Positions 15,018 through 24,577 are shown, counted from the first letter of the stretch. The stretch is DNA of 52,505 nucleotides from Betaproteobacteria bacterium (GCA_016210745.1 JACQTO010000110.1:1-52505); one strand, 5' to 3'. Notes: generated from the sequence alone by a model not told the origin. Made by a program: numbers and translations.

Positions 15018-17387
15018 TTACTTGATGGAGAGCGCCGTGGTTCGCACGGTGCCGTTCGACGTGGTGGCTTTGACGGCGGTCGTTCCCACGGGCAAGGTGA
15101 GGCCCGTGGCTCTGAGCGCCCAGGACGTTGTTGCCGCAGTGGTGGTGCCGGCGAATCCGAGTACCGTTCCGGCGGAGTTGACGAACTCAACCGTGATCGT
15201 CTGGCCGGTGGCCGGAGAGATACTGCCCTCGGCGCGCAGATCACCCTTGGCCCGGTCGAATTCCGACCTGGCGATAGAGAGCGTCTCCGCCGCCGCCACC
15301 GTCACCGTGACTCTGCCCGCAGTCGCGGACAGGGCGCCGGCCGCGTCTTGGGCCTGGTAGGTGAAGCTGTAGGTGCCGCCCGCAGTCGCGCTGAAGATCA
15401 CGTTCCGGCCGTCAACGCTGGTCGTGGCTCCCGCTGGCGTGGGCTGCGTCAAATTCGCCACGGCGACGATGTCGGCTGCGCCGTCCGGGTCGGTGTCGTT
15501 GGCGAGCACGTTGATCGTGACCGGCAGGTTGATGAGGGCCGAGGCCGAGTCGTTGGCCGCAACGGGCCGATCGTTCACCGCGGTGATGTTGAGCGTGACC
15601 GTGCCGGTGTTCGAGACCTGGGTACCAACCGCGACCGTATAGGTAAAGCCGTCCGCACCGCTGACGTTGGGATTCGCGGTGTAGGTCACCGTCTGGTCGG
15701 CGTTCAACACCGCGGTACCGAGCCGGGGCAAGGAGGTCAGCGTAACGGTCCCACCGGCGACGTTGGTGTCGTTGGCAAGCGGGGCGAGAAGCTGCGCGCC
15801 CGCATCCTCGAGGAAGGTATAGTTATCGGCAGCGGCTACGGGAGTTCCCACCGGGACCGGGACGCCGCCAGGGGCGGCGCCAGCGGTCACCTGAGCCCGG
15901 TTGCTGCCCTGGGCGCTCGAAAACACCCGGACTTCTGCGGGCGGCGCGACCAGCCCCGGCACCGCGATCTGGCCATTCACCAAGTCGCCGCGGAAAGTTC
16001 CGTAGGCAAGGCTCAGTGTTGGCGGAACCGTAGCGTCGCTCGAACTGGCCGTTACCGTCAGGGAGCCGACGCTCGGATCGAACAGCGCCTGGCTGATGGA
16101 AACCTCGTCGGAGACCCCGTGGGGGACGTAGGTCGGGGCGATGTTGCCGTTCAGGTCCCGCGCGCTGGAGTCCTTGACGCAAACGGCCGCGGGAATGGCG
16201 AGGGGCTTGATCTGTCCATAGTGGCGGTTCCCGTTCCCAAACATTTGGGTCTCGGTCGCCCCCGCCGGAGCACTGAAGGGCGGACGAACGTTGCCGAGGG
16301 CGTCCACGACGCCTGCGCAGGCAGCGTCGAAGAACGAAAGTTGGGGCGTCGCGCCGAGCGGCCGGGGCTGGGCGGGGAGCCGGCCCTGGCTCGCCTCGGC
16401 GGCAGTGGCGATGACGTCCAACTGCTGGCCGGCGGCACTGCGAGCATAGCTTGCCCGTTCGACCTTGAGTTGGCCCGGCATCGGGCCGGTATAGACGCGG
16501 CCCATGAGGGAAAAATCGGTCGTCTCTAGAAAATCGATCCCCGGACCGCCGAGATCGGACCCGGGCGGCCCTTCCAAACGGACCATGTTGTGGTTGCGCG
16601 AAACTCCGCTCGAATCGATGAAGTTCGGCAGCGGGCTGCCGGTGACCGGACCGGTGCGGGCCGGATCGGCGATGTAGGCCTTGCCGGTCCCCGGGTAAGG
16701 TGTCGCAGCGAAGGTGCCGCCGAAATGAGCGGGGTTGGTGTCAGGCGCCGGGTTGGCCGCAGTCAGCGGCGGGTGTTCCGCACCGCCGGGGGTGTCCGAA
16801 GGCAGCAGGAAGGGACCCAAGCGCCCGTTCAGCGGACAATCGAATCCGGTCGTGCAGGGGATAGCGACGTCTTCGGTGAAAAAGATCTTGCCACCGGCGA
16901 CCGCCTGAATCAATTCTTCGCCATAGGGATGGATCAACCGGTAGGTGCCGGTAACGGGGACCGGCGTATACACGATGCGGATGCGTGCGAAAGTGATCTG
17001 GTCGCCGGGGGCCGCCGGGCCGCTGCCGAAAGCGCTCTCCATGGCGAGGGTCACCACGCCCCTGAGTTGGGTGCCGTGCGCGAGCTGAGCGCCAGCCGCC
17101 CAGTAGAAGTGCTCGTCGAAGAACGATGTGGGAAACACTTCGGGCACCGTCGGTACGTCGGCCGGCAGTATCAGACACCAGCCGCCTTCGACTTCCGCCG
17201 CGTTCAGAGGATCGCAGAACTCGAGTGCGAGGCCGGTCGTGTCCTGATACCAGGCGGGGAAGCCGCCGACCGACGGGGCGGTACTGATCGGGCCGACACG
17301 CTCGAGTACGGCGTGAGCGGAACCGGCGGTGAGGGCCAGAGCGAGTGACACCGCTGCGGCAATACGTTTTTGCTTGGGCCTAAACAT
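15018..17387 (-). CDS. Secreted protein with Ig-like/cadherin-like repeats, paralogue 1
   Basis: 789 residues, same architecture as the gene downstream: signal peptide to GSAHA, then VLERVGPISTAPSVGGFPAWYQDT, a Cys-paired N-domain, and NDTD-type Ig repeats (PLANDTNVAGGTVTL, VLANDTDPDGAADIV) followed by a C-terminal beta domain starting near AAAETLSIARSEF. Compared with the paralogue it has an extra segment near residue 220 (NPAPDTNPAHFGGTFA). The ATG at 17387 follows GGGAGATC; the longer frame to 17435 lacks a signal peptide at its start. First gene of a two-gene operon ended by the terminator at 12612. I do not recognise the N-domain family. Confidence 0.85.
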   Translation of the reverse strand: MFRPKQKRIAAAVSLALALTAGSAHAVLERVGPISTAPSVGGFPAWYQDTTGLALEFCDPLNAAEVEGGWCLILPADVPTVPEVFPTSFFDEHFYWAAGAQLAHGTQLRGVVTLAMESAFGSGPAAPGDQITFARIRIVYTPVPVTGTYRLIHPYGEELIQAVAGGKIFFTEDVAIPCTTGFDCPLNGRLGPFLLPSDTPGGAEHPPLTAANPAPDTNPAHFGGTFAATPYPGTGKAYIADPARTGPVTGSPLPNFIDSSGVSRNHNMVRLEGPPGSDLGGPGIDFLETTDFSLMGRVYTGPMPGQLKVERASYARSAAGQQLDVIATAAEASQGRLPAQPRPLGATPQLSFFDAACAGVVDALGNVRPPFSAPAGATETQMFGNGNRHYGQIKPLAIPAAVCVKDSSARDLNGNIAPTYVPHGVSDEVSISQALFDPSVGSLTVTASSSDATVPPTLSLAYGTFRGDLVNGQIAVPGLVAPPAEVRVFSSAQGSNRAQVTAGAAPGGVPVPVGTPVAAADNYTFLEDAGAQLLAPLANDTNVAGGTVTLTSLPRLGTAVLNADQTVTYTANPNVSGADGFTYTVAVGTQVSNTGTVTLNITAVNDRPVAANDSASALINLPVTINVLANDTDPDGAADIVAVANLTQPTPAGATTSVDGRNVIFSATAGGTYSFTYQAQDAAGALSATAGRVTVTVAAAETLSIARSEFDRAKGDLRAEGSISPATGQTITVEFVNSAGTVLGFAGTTTAATTSWALRATGLTLPVGTTAVKATTSNGTVRTTALSIK

Positions 17388-17813
17388 TTCGGGATCTCCC
17401 TCAAGTAGCAACCTGCGGTTAAAAGAACGCACCAAACCGGGGCAACGGCGGTCTTAGAGCACCCTGCGTGCCAATATTTGCAACGCACTGATTAATATGG
17501 AATATTAGACCTCAACCCAAATAGGGTCTGGGTCATGGTCACCGTTTTTGGGGAATCACCCCCAGTTTGGGTGGGGAATTGCAGCTTAGGAATGATTCTT
17601 ATTAATTACTAATTTTCAGTGGGTTACGTATGCCTTTGTCATTTTCTTGGTTGCAGAAGACCCATTTTTGGTAACAGTCCCGCTTTTGGTGCATTGGGGA
17701 AATGGCTGTGCACGGATCAACGCGGGCACGGTTTGCGCCGCGACGCGAACCTGCGGGCGAGTGCAGAAGATGGCCTTCCGCCGAGTTTGCGGAAAGCTCG
17801 GGGAGGCGCGGTG
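17388..17813. promoter_or_regulatory. AT-richer leader region between PBP and exoprotein genes, with palindromes
   Basis: No gene recognised. Lower GC than its surroundings. Contains TAATAT/ATATTA as a perfect inverted repeat around GGA at 17493-17507, a GGGTGGGG/ACCCCC-rich stretch near 17550-17575, and at 17689-17713 an element GTGCATTGGGGAAATG followed by GCTGTGCAC that resembles the one upstream of the ECF sigma gene (11565-11587). It must hold the promoter of the exoprotein operon (minus strand). Confidence 0.4.
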
Positions 17814-20800
17814 CTATCGCTCGTTGCGCTGGAGCAGGCTGCTTGCGGCGAGGCTGATATGAGACGCTGTCGGGCGGAGACCCGAATTTCCGCTATCCGT
17901 GGATAGCGGCAGCTCTTCCTTGGATTCCCCCGGATTTCGCGCCGATACGATCGGCCGCAGGATCGGCTCCATCGCTTTTAGGATTTGCACCGGAAGCGAC
18001 GAGGTGAAATCGTAGTTGGCCGCCCGAGCGCCGGGAACGAAGGCGGTCACGGTGCCGAAGAAACGATCGTCGATGAAAAAAGCGAAGGTCGCGGCGCGAT
18101 TCACGACCCGCGAGGAGATCACCGCGCCTCCCGGACCGAATGTGTCGTAGCGATGATCGCCGGTGCCGGTCTTGCCGCCCACCGGCAGAAACTCGGTCGC
18201 ACCCCGGAAGACGCCTTTAAGGCGTCGCGCAGTTCCGTTGTCGACCACGCCAAGCAGCGCCCGGCGCACGACATCCGCCACTTCGGCTTGCAAGACGCGC
18301 GCTCCCTCATGAGCATCACGCGATAGCAGCGTCTCGAAGGGCGTGTCGGCCGCAAAGTGCAACGCCTTGATGCTCACCTGCGGTCGAAGCACGCCGCCGT
18401 TGACCAACACACCCATCAACTTCGCAAGACTCGCCGGCCGGTCGGCCGATACGCCGATGGCGGTGGCGAGCGAGGGCACCAGGCGCTCGAACGGATAGCC
18501 CAGTCGCTGCCACGCTGCGGTAATCCGATCGAAGGCCGCGGCCTCCAAGGCTATACCGATGCGCAAGTCCCGGGCTCGGCGCGATTTGTTGTTGTAGAGC
18601 CAGCGATACACAACGGGTGCTTCGGCTGCGCTTGCCGAGAGCGCGTCCGCGAAACCAGCTTGCGGGTGGGCCTTCAGATACGCAACCAGCCATAATTCCA
18701 GCGGATGGACGCGCGCCAGATAACCGCGATCGGCGAGATCGAAACGCTCTGGGGTGTACGAGGCGTAAAGGTGTTTGAGATTTGCCTCCGTGCCTGCTCG
18801 TTTGCCCAGGCGATCGCGCATGAAAGCCGCGAAGGCGGCGAAGTCGGCCTCCGGCTCGACGCTGCGAAACACGACCGCAAGGCGACTCGGCGCCGGCCGC
18901 ACGCTAGCGGCGATCGCCGGCAGCAATTCCTCCGGTGTCTTGCCGTGATACTTGCGCCAGAAGTGCAGCAGGAATTCCCGCCGGTCGTGGTCGGTAAAGC
19001 GCTCGAGAAAACGCTGCCGGGCGTGGTCGTCTCCTTCGCGCAAGTCGCGCCCGGGTGCATCGGCAGCCTCGTAGGCGTGATAGTGGACCAGATCGCGCAT
19101 GAGGCGGATGAAGGCAAGATTGATCGACTGCTCGAACGCTTCGGCGACGGTAGGCACGCGGGCGTCGTCCTCGCGCTTGAAATTACTGAAAGTGTGCCGG
19201 CCGCCGCCGGTAAAAAAAACCGCCGCCGGACTTGCCGAGTAGCGCCGCTGCATCGCCGCATCGAGCATGCGCGCCAGGCTGCGGTCCGCGTTGGCGATCA
19301 AGTAATCGAGCGCCCAGCGGCTGAGTCGGTCATCGGGCTGCGTCGCAATCCCGGCCAGCGCCTCGCGTGACAAAGCGCTGTAGCGGGCATGCAACTCCGC
19401 GATTGCCTCGAGATACGTAATCACGGTGCGGAGCTTGGCGCTGGAACCGAGATCGAGTTTGGCGCCCACGTTGATGTCCAGGGGCTGATCCAAATTATCG
19501 GCCTGCACCCGCAGCAGATTGCCAAGGGGCGAGGCCTCGTAAAGCGTGAAGCTGTAGAGCACCTCGCGCGGATCGCCGCGTGCGAGCAGATGTTCGGCTT
19601 TGAACCCATTGCGGCGCAAGAACGAATCATCGGCCAGCCGCGTAAGGAAGCCGGTGGCGGCAGCCTGGGTTGGCCCGTCGAGTGTAGTGCTGGCCGTCAG
19701 GTCGTAGCGGTCGAGGGCGTAAAGACTTTCTACGTCGAGCAGGTTGGCTAGCCCGGCGCGCATCGAGTTCACCGCCTTGCGCTCGATGAACGAGGCCGAG
19801 GGCGGCGGCAGCGGATCTTGCCTTGGCGCGAGCGCCACAGCGAGTGCGGCGTCCTTGAGCGCCGGTGCAATCACCCCGTCGCGCGCGAGAACGCGCAGGT
19901 AGCGGTCGGTCAGGTCGGCCAACCGATCGGGCCGTTCGCCGAGGAGTTCCGAGGGACGCCGTTGCGCGATTACCAACGAGAGCGCTTCCTTGTAGGCTTG
20001 GGCCGCAGTCCGAGGATCGGCTTCCACGTCTTGCAGAAGGCGATTGCTTTCCTCGAAGTCGCGTCCGTACCAGGTCCACAATCCGTCGCCCAAGCCGATA
20101 ACTTCTCCGTAGCCTGGCACGGCCCCCAGCGGCACCGAGTTGATGAAGTCGACGACGATTCGCCGGCGCGACTCCAGAGTCCGATCGCCATCGTTGTAAG
20201 CACGCAGCGACGCGGACAGCATCTGCCGCAGCTTGTCCGAGGCATCGCGCGAACGCCCGCCGGGGGAGTGCCGGAATTTTTCCAGTTGAGTCGCAAGCGT
20301 GCTGCCGCCGATTCGGCCTATATCGCCATTGATGCTGCGCGCCGCCTGCGTCAGCAACGCGAGCGACAGCCGCTCCCATTCCAGCGCCGGGTTGTACGAC
20401 GGTCGCCCTTCAGCGAGCAGTTCACGATTCTCGACATAGAGCAAAGTCGCTACCAACAGCGGCGGAATCGAATCGAATTGCGCGTACTGGCGTTCAGGGT
20501 GCCGGCTGACGTAAAGCGGTTCGCCGCGGCGATCCAGCAGGGCGAGGCCGGCCTGCGACTTCTCGCGGTAGATCGGGTACAAGCCGAGTTGGGTGACTCC
20601 GCGGAAAACGACCGACTGGCGCGCCTGCGCGTCGATGCCGTAGCCCGATGAAACCAGGTGCGGCAGCGTCTCTTTCATCCGGCTGTAGCCCAGGCGGATA
20701 TCGTACGGACCCGATTGCGGCAACCACAGGTCTTGATTGATCCCCGGCTCGACTCGAAACGAGAGACGCTGGGCGATGCCGGAGAAAAGTTGCGCCTGCA

Positions 20801-20951
20801 GTTCCGAGTAGTGCGTTTCCGCCCACAGCCATGCCACCGCAACCACGAGCAAGAACGCAAGCAACGGCACTGTGCCGCGCCTGAGACCGCGAACGACACG
20901 TCGGCTCCTGCGCTTCCTGCGCGCATTTTTTGATTTGGAGCCGGTGTCCAT
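17814..20951 (-). CDS. Divergent class A penicillin-binding protein (GT51 transglycosylase plus transpeptidase)
   Basis: 1045 residues, larger than usual class A PBPs (about 700-850). A basic N-terminus (RRKRRSRR) precedes one membrane anchor (TVPLLAFLLVVAVAWLWAET). The GT51 domain shows VENREL and GGSTLATQLEKF near residue 215. The transpeptidase has SSAK (SxxK) near residue 500, SIN (SxN) near 608 and KTGTG near 925, so all three catalytic boxes are present but the sequence between is long and unusual (about 300 residues between SxN and KTG). Acts in the periplasm on peptidoglycan. The start at 20951 has GGGAGGG upstream; a GTG at 20972 is possible. Confidence 0.88.
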   Translation of the reverse strand: MDTGSKSKNARRKRRSRRVVRGLRRGTVPLLAFLLVVAVAWLWAETHYSELQAQLFSGIAQRLSFRVEPGINQDLWLPQSGPYDIRLGYSRMKETLPHLVSSGYGIDAQARQSVVFRGVTQLGLYPIYREKSQAGLALLDRRGEPLYVSRHPERQYAQFDSIPPLLVATLLYVENRELLAEGRPSYNPALEWERLSLALLTQAARSINGDIGRIGGSTLATQLEKFRHSPGGRSRDASDKLRQMLSASLRAYNDGDRTLESRRRIVVDFINSVPLGAVPGYGEVIGLGDGLWTWYGRDFEESNRLLQDVEADPRTAAQAYKEALSLVIAQRRPSELLGERPDRLADLTDRYLRVLARDGVIAPALKDAALAVALAPRQDPLPPPSASFIERKAVNSMRAGLANLLDVESLYALDRYDLTASTTLDGPTQAAATGFLTRLADDSFLRRNGFKAEHLLARGDPREVLYSFTLYEASPLGNLLRVQADNLDQPLDINVGAKLDLGSSAKLRTVITYLEAIAELHARYSALSREALAGIATQPDDRLSRWALDYLIANADRSLARMLDAAMQRRYSASPAAVFFTGGGRHTFSNFKREDDARVPTVAEAFEQSINLAFIRLMRDLVHYHAYEAADAPGRDLREGDDHARQRFLERFTDHDRREFLLHFWRKYHGKTPEELLPAIAASVRPAPSRLAVVFRSVEPEADFAAFAAFMRDRLGKRAGTEANLKHLYASYTPERFDLADRGYLARVHPLELWLVAYLKAHPQAGFADALSASAAEAPVVYRWLYNNKSRRARDLRIGIALEAAAFDRITAAWQRLGYPFERLVPSLATAIGVSADRPASLAKLMGVLVNGGVLRPQVSIKALHFAADTPFETLLSRDAHEGARVLQAEVADVVRRALLGVVDNGTARRLKGVFRGATEFLPVGGKTGTGDHRYDTFGPGGAVISSRVVNRAATFAFFIDDRFFGTVTAFVPGARAANYDFTSSLPVQILKAMEPILRPIVSARNPGESKEELPLSTDSGNSGLRPTASHISLAASSLLQRNER

Positions 20952-21094
20952 GCTGATCGCCCTCCCAGGCACCCGAGGCGTATGTCATCGATTAGACCGA
21001 AGAGACGGCGAAACAATCCTGTCGGAAAGTGAAAGGGCGAAAAAATATCGCCAGCGAAGCAGGTGGGGTTGAGCTTCGCTTCGTTCAGCCCAAT

Positions 21095-22198
21095 CTATGA
21101 TTGGTGGGACGCCTCGCCCGCGAGTCCGTCGATCGCTTGATGCACGAGTTGAACGCCGTGCTCCAGAACCTTGGTGCGCCAGATCGCCGATTGTGGGCAG
21201 AACAATTCCACGAGCCGCTGCTTCGCGCATTCGGTCAATCGATCTTCGGGCTGTCCCCAATGTTGGGCCTGGTTCTCCGCGCGCAGGCCGGCGAGGACCT
21301 GGGTCGGCCGGTAGGTCCCGAACTCTGCCGCGGCGTAGAGATAATCTCGCCCGCGGTTGCGCACCGTGCACCAGCGCCCGAAGCTTCCCCGAACGGGATA
21401 ACCCACCTCATGCGACCCGACGCACTCGAACGAGTCCGGCCCGAACCAGAGGCCGAGCCGCTCGCGCTGCGCATCGTCAAGCGGATAGTCGATGAGCAAT
21501 TTGCAGTTCGCCCGGGCACCCAAGCCCGTGTGGAAGTCGAGGTGCATAACCTGGCGGCTGTCGGCGAGCCAGCGCTCGAAATGCCTCGAGAGAATCTCGC
21601 TCGTGCGAGAAGGCCGATCGCCTCCGTAGAACAGTCCGCACGGGTAGTCGTACTGCCCCGCAGCCACGGACTCCTTGAGCGCGGGCATGCCGTAGCGGGC
21701 GATAGCGAGCAGGAATTTCAGCGTCAAAGGCTCCCAGCGCGACGGGACCCGCTTCGGATTCAACAAGCCGTCGAGCGCGCGATACAGGCGCGGGCTGCCG
21801 CTGAAGGATTCACCCTCCAGCAACAGGTTTCGATTGAGATCGACGTTCGCTTCGTTGAAGCGCCGGCGCCAGGCAAAGCCAAATGGGTTGAGCGCATGCA
21901 GGAGCACACAACGCACGGACGGCAGACTGGGCGTTCGACCTGCCCATTCGCGGAGCATGCCGAGTTGGACCGCCGAGCCCAAGAAGCCTTCGACCCCGTG
22001 TATCCCGCTCGAAATGACCAGCACGCGGCCCGGTCTTGCTCCCGGGGCGATGGCGACGTCGATGGCAAGATCTTCCCCGCCGGGGCCGCGCTGATCGATC
22101 GAATGCGACTCCAGCTCGCAATTCAGACTGAGCGCAGCCTCTCGGAAGCGCTGTCGCGCCGTTGCGTAGTCGCTGGAGAAAAGCGTGGCCGCGTCCAA
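21095..22198 (-). CDS. DUF2817 family M14-like zinc metallopeptidase
   Basis: 367 residues. ISSGIHGVEGFLGS contains the H-x-x-E zinc site of the M14 carboxypeptidase/aspartoacylase fold, and MHLDFHTGLG supplies the third His region. LNPFGFAWRRRFNEANVDLNRN is the conserved substrate loop of the DUF2817 family. No signal peptide, so cytoplasmic. Substrate unknown; an amidase or peptidase acting on small peptides is likely. Downstream of its stop, 21060-21090 carries an imperfect palindrome near GAGCTTCGCTTCG, and a terminator-like hairpin lies upstream at 22250. Confidence 0.85.
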   Translation of the reverse strand: MDAATLFSSDYATARQRFREAALSLNCELESHSIDQRGPGGEDLAIDVAIAPGARPGRVLVISSGIHGVEGFLGSAVQLGMLREWAGRTPSLPSVRCVLLHALNPFGFAWRRRFNEANVDLNRNLLLEGESFSGSPRLYRALDGLLNPKRVPSRWEPLTLKFLLAIARYGMPALKESVAAGQYDYPCGLFYGGDRPSRTSEILSRHFERWLADSRQVMHLDFHTGLGARANCKLLIDYPLDDAQRERLGLWFGPDSFECVGSHEVGYPVRGSFGRWCTVRNRGRDYLYAAAEFGTYRPTQVLAGLRAENQAQHWGQPEDRLTECAKQRLVELFCPQSAIWRTKVLEHGVQLVHQAIDGLAGEASHQS

Positions 22199-22249
22199 GT
22201 CGCACCCACTCGTACGGATTGCACATCAAAGACAAAAGGGCCGAAAAGG

Positions 22250-22291
22250 GGGGTCGGGTTGGGCAATTGACGTCTGCCCCAACCCGACCCC
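22250..22291 (-). terminator. Long GC-rich hairpin downstream of the TctC-type gene
   Basis: GGGGTCGGGTTGGG-CA (22250-22265) pairs with TGCCCCAACCCGACCCC (22275-22291) with one bulged G and a 9-base loop. On the minus strand the stem is followed by CCTTTTCGG, so it is a plausible terminator 53 bases after the stop at 22344. Confidence 0.6.
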
Positions 22292-22343
22292 TCGTATTGC
22301 GGCCCCTGCAATTGGTTCGGGCCGGCAAGCCCCGAACCGGGCT

Positions 22344-23324
22344 CTACTCCGGCCGGACGGCGGCCGCTTTCACCATCTCGGCCACGTTCGCCACGTCGGT
22401 ACGGATTGCCTCGGCGAATTCGGCCGGTGAGTTCGCGACCAGATCGAGGCTGAACGCCGAGATGTACTTCGCGGTGAATTCGGGCCGCTTCAGGATGGCG
22501 GTCGCATCGCGGTTGATTCGCTCCACCAGCTGCGCACTGGTACCGCCGGGCGCGAAGAGACCGAACCAGATCCAAGATATGGCGTAGGGGTAGCCCGACT
22601 CGGCCGTGCTAGGGACGTCGGGAAAGAGCTTCGTGCGGCTCGGGCTGGTGATTGCGATCGCCCGGACCTTTCCCGCTCTCACCATCGCGCCGGTCGCCGC
22701 CGGGCTTGCCACCGAGACCGACACCTCGCCCGAGACCACCGCGGTCGTCGCGGGCGCCACCCCCTTGTAGGGGACATGGATGAAACTCACGCCTTCGCGC
22801 TTGCCGATCGTCTCCAACACCAGATGCGCGGGCGTGCCCCTGCCGACCGAACCGTAGGCAATCTTGCCCGGGGCGGCGCGAGCCATTTCCACCAGTTCGC
22901 GGAGGTTTTTTGCAGGAACGGAGGGATGCACGAATACGAAACTTCCGCTGCGGGCGAGCATCGTGATCGGAGTCAGGTTCTTGTCCGGGTCGTACGGCAG
23001 CTTCTTGAAGAGAAAGCGGTTGCCGACCACGGTCGGGTCGATGGTCAACAGCAGCGTGTGACCGTCGGGGGCGGCGTTGGCGACCTTCGAGGCGCCGATG
23101 GTCGAGTCCGCGCCCGGGATGTTCTCGACCAACACAGCTTGACCCCAGCCCGTGCTGAGTTCTCTTGAGAGGGCGCGCGCGAGCACGTCGGTGCTGCCGC
23201 CCGCCGCGTACGGCACCACGACCCGCACCGTTTGCGACGGAAACGATTGCGCAAACACCGAAAAAGCAGTCAGAACAGACAACATCGCGCTCAGCAGCGT
23301 GACGGGCAGCAGGCGTTGCAACAT
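22344..23324 (-). CDS. Tripartite tricarboxylate transporter substrate-binding protein (TctC/Bug family)
   Basis: 326 residues. Signal peptide MLQRLLPVTLLSAMLSVL to VFAQ, then the family opening FPSQTVRVVVPYAAGGSTDVLAR, the pyrrole-like ENIPGADSTIGASKVANAAPDGHTLL region and HVPYKGVAPATTAVVSGEVSVSV. Periplasmic capture of a carboxylate, classically via two water-bridged carboxylate contacts. No TctA/TctB membrane genes are nearby, so it is an orphan Bug protein. The ATG at 23324 follows GAGGAGATT; the apparent longer frame upstream runs through a palindromic repeat and is not coding. Confidence 0.93.
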   Translation of the reverse strand: MLQRLLPVTLLSAMLSVLTAFSVFAQSFPSQTVRVVVPYAAGGSTDVLARALSRELSTGWGQAVLVENIPGADSTIGASKVANAAPDGHTLLLTIDPTVVGNRFLFKKLPYDPDKNLTPITMLARSGSFVFVHPSVPAKNLRELVEMARAAPGKIAYGSVGRGTPAHLVLETIGKREGVSFIHVPYKGVAPATTAVVSGEVSVSVASPAATGAMVRAGKVRAIAITSPSRTKLFPDVPSTAESGYPYAISWIWFGLFAPGGTSAQLVERINRDATAILKRPEFTAKYISAFSLDLVANSPAEFAEAIRTDVANVAEMVKAAAVRPE

Positions 23325-23440
23325 TTTTGAATCTCCTCTCTTGTAATATTGGAAGCGGCGGTAGGATCGGATCATCCCCTTGCCTTTGTCAAGCGGAAAT
23401 GCTCGCTGTGCGGAGAGTGCGGCATCCCTCCGCTTGCCCC

Positions 23441-23582
23441 TAAGCCGGACGAGCCGGAACCAAGGAAGCTGGTTTTGCCGTCTATCAATCTCCCCTTTTT
23501 CGCGCAGTTGCGAGCAACTGCGCGAAAAATGGGAGACGTAAGTAAAAACCAAATCTTCGCCAAATTTGTAAACCGTAGACGT
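23441..23582 (+). repeat. Palindromic repeat family A, copy 1
   Basis: Conserved head (AGCCGGACGAGCCGGAACCA, then AAGCTGGTTTTGCCG) and tail (CCAAATCTTCGCCAAATTTG) flank a long hairpin with 21-base arms at 23490-23510 and 23515-23535 (one mismatch), loop CGAG. The core is TTTTTCGCGCAGTTG. It lies 8 bases from the stop of the dihydroxyphthalate-decarboxylase-like gene and in the 5' region of the TctC-type gene at 22344. Confidence 0.85.
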
Positions 23583-23590
23583 GTTAATTA

Positions 23591-24577
23591 CTAAACCTTC
23601 TCCATGTCCAAGACCGACGCGTCGAAAAGCTCCTCGGGGGCGATGCGCCGCGACGTGATCCCCTGCTCGTGCACGTAGCGCGCGAGGACCTCGAGATTGG
23701 CCCGGTTCAAAGGATCGTCCAGACCGTAGGTCCAGTAATCGGCCTGCCCGAACAGGGCCCGCACTTCGTCGACCTCGGCGATCATCCACGGCAAGGTATT
23801 CTTCAACGCGGTCGTTTCGTACAGCGCCTTCATGCACTGCGCCTTGGCGAGGCAGAAGGCTTTGTACAGGCTCGTGGGCAGCCAGGGATTCGCGCGGGCC
23901 AGTTCGCCTCGCATCACGACGATGTGCATGATCGGGAATATTTTCGTGCGCCGGTAGTAGTCTTTTTCGGCTGCGGCAAAATCGGGAAACAGGCGGCGAA
24001 TGTTCGATCCTCCCGCGGCAAAGGCCTCCGGCATCCTCGGTGAGATAAGTGCATCCAACTCGCCCGCGGCGAGCATCCCCGCGAGCGTACGGTCTGCAGG
24101 CAGCCCCTCGATCACCACGCCGGGGGGAGCCTGGAATGCCTGCTTCACGCCGCGGCTCTCCACCCATACGATTTGATCGCGCTCGATGCCGTACTCGTCG
24201 CGCAGGATGCCGCGCACCCACACCGCCGCCGAATTCACGTAGCTCGAACAGCCGATGCGCTTGCCCGCAAGATCTTCGGGTCTATTGATGTTCTTTTTGG
24301 CGTTCACATAGATGGACGAATGCCGGAAGGAGCGCGATGTGAATACGGGAATGCCGGCCAGGTCCGGTTCACCCCGCTCCACGGCCAGCATGTAGGGCAC
24401 CAAGCCGATCTCGGAAACGTCGAATTCCAGGTGGCGCAACATGCGCCAGAAGATCTCGGTCGCCGGCAAAGGAAGATACGTCAGTTCCACGCCTTCGGGC
24501 GCCACCGTCCCGTCCATGAGAGGCCGAGTCCGATCATAGTCTCCGCAGGCCAGCGTCAGCTTAAGCTTGTTCATCAT
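23591..24577 (-). CDS. 4,5-dihydroxyphthalate decarboxylase-like / NMT1-like substrate-binding fold protein
   Basis: 328 residues without a signal peptide. LKLTLACGDYDRTRPLMDGTVAPEGVELTYLPL and FDVSEIGLVPYMLA are typical of the 4,5-dihydroxyphthalate decarboxylase family (periplasmic-binding-protein type II fold); RPEDLAGKRIGCSSYVNSAAVWVRGIL continues it. Related proteins are often named ABC transporter substrate-binding proteins, but the lack of export suggests a cytoplasmic enzyme, possibly aromatic decarboxylation. Start: two adjacent ATGs (24577, 24574) behind GGGAGC. It lies between two TctC-type genes on the same strand, suggesting one uptake/catabolic unit. Confidence 0.82.
   Translation of the reverse strand: MMNKLKLTLACGDYDRTRPLMDGTVAPEGVELTYLPLPATEIFWRMLRHLEFDVSEIGLVPYMLAVERGEPDLAGIPVFTSRSFRHSSIYVNAKKNINRPEDLAGKRIGCSSYVNSAAVWVRGILRDEYGIERDQIVWVESRGVKQAFQAPPGVVIEGLPADRTLAGMLAAGELDALISPRMPEAFAAGGSNIRRLFPDFAAAEKDYYRRTKIFPIMHIVVMRGELARANPWLPTSLYKAFCLAKAQCMKALYETTALKNTLPWMIAEVDEVRALFGQADYWTYGLDDPLNRANLEVLARYVHEQGITSRRIAPEELFDASVLDMEKV

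Noticed and set aside
22344..24221. Single 625-codon protein spanning the TctC gene and upstream sequence
   Set aside because: The upstream part reads through palindromic repeat A copy 1 and the antisense-like phase of the next gene; the true TctC start has its own signal peptide and ribosome binding site at 23324.
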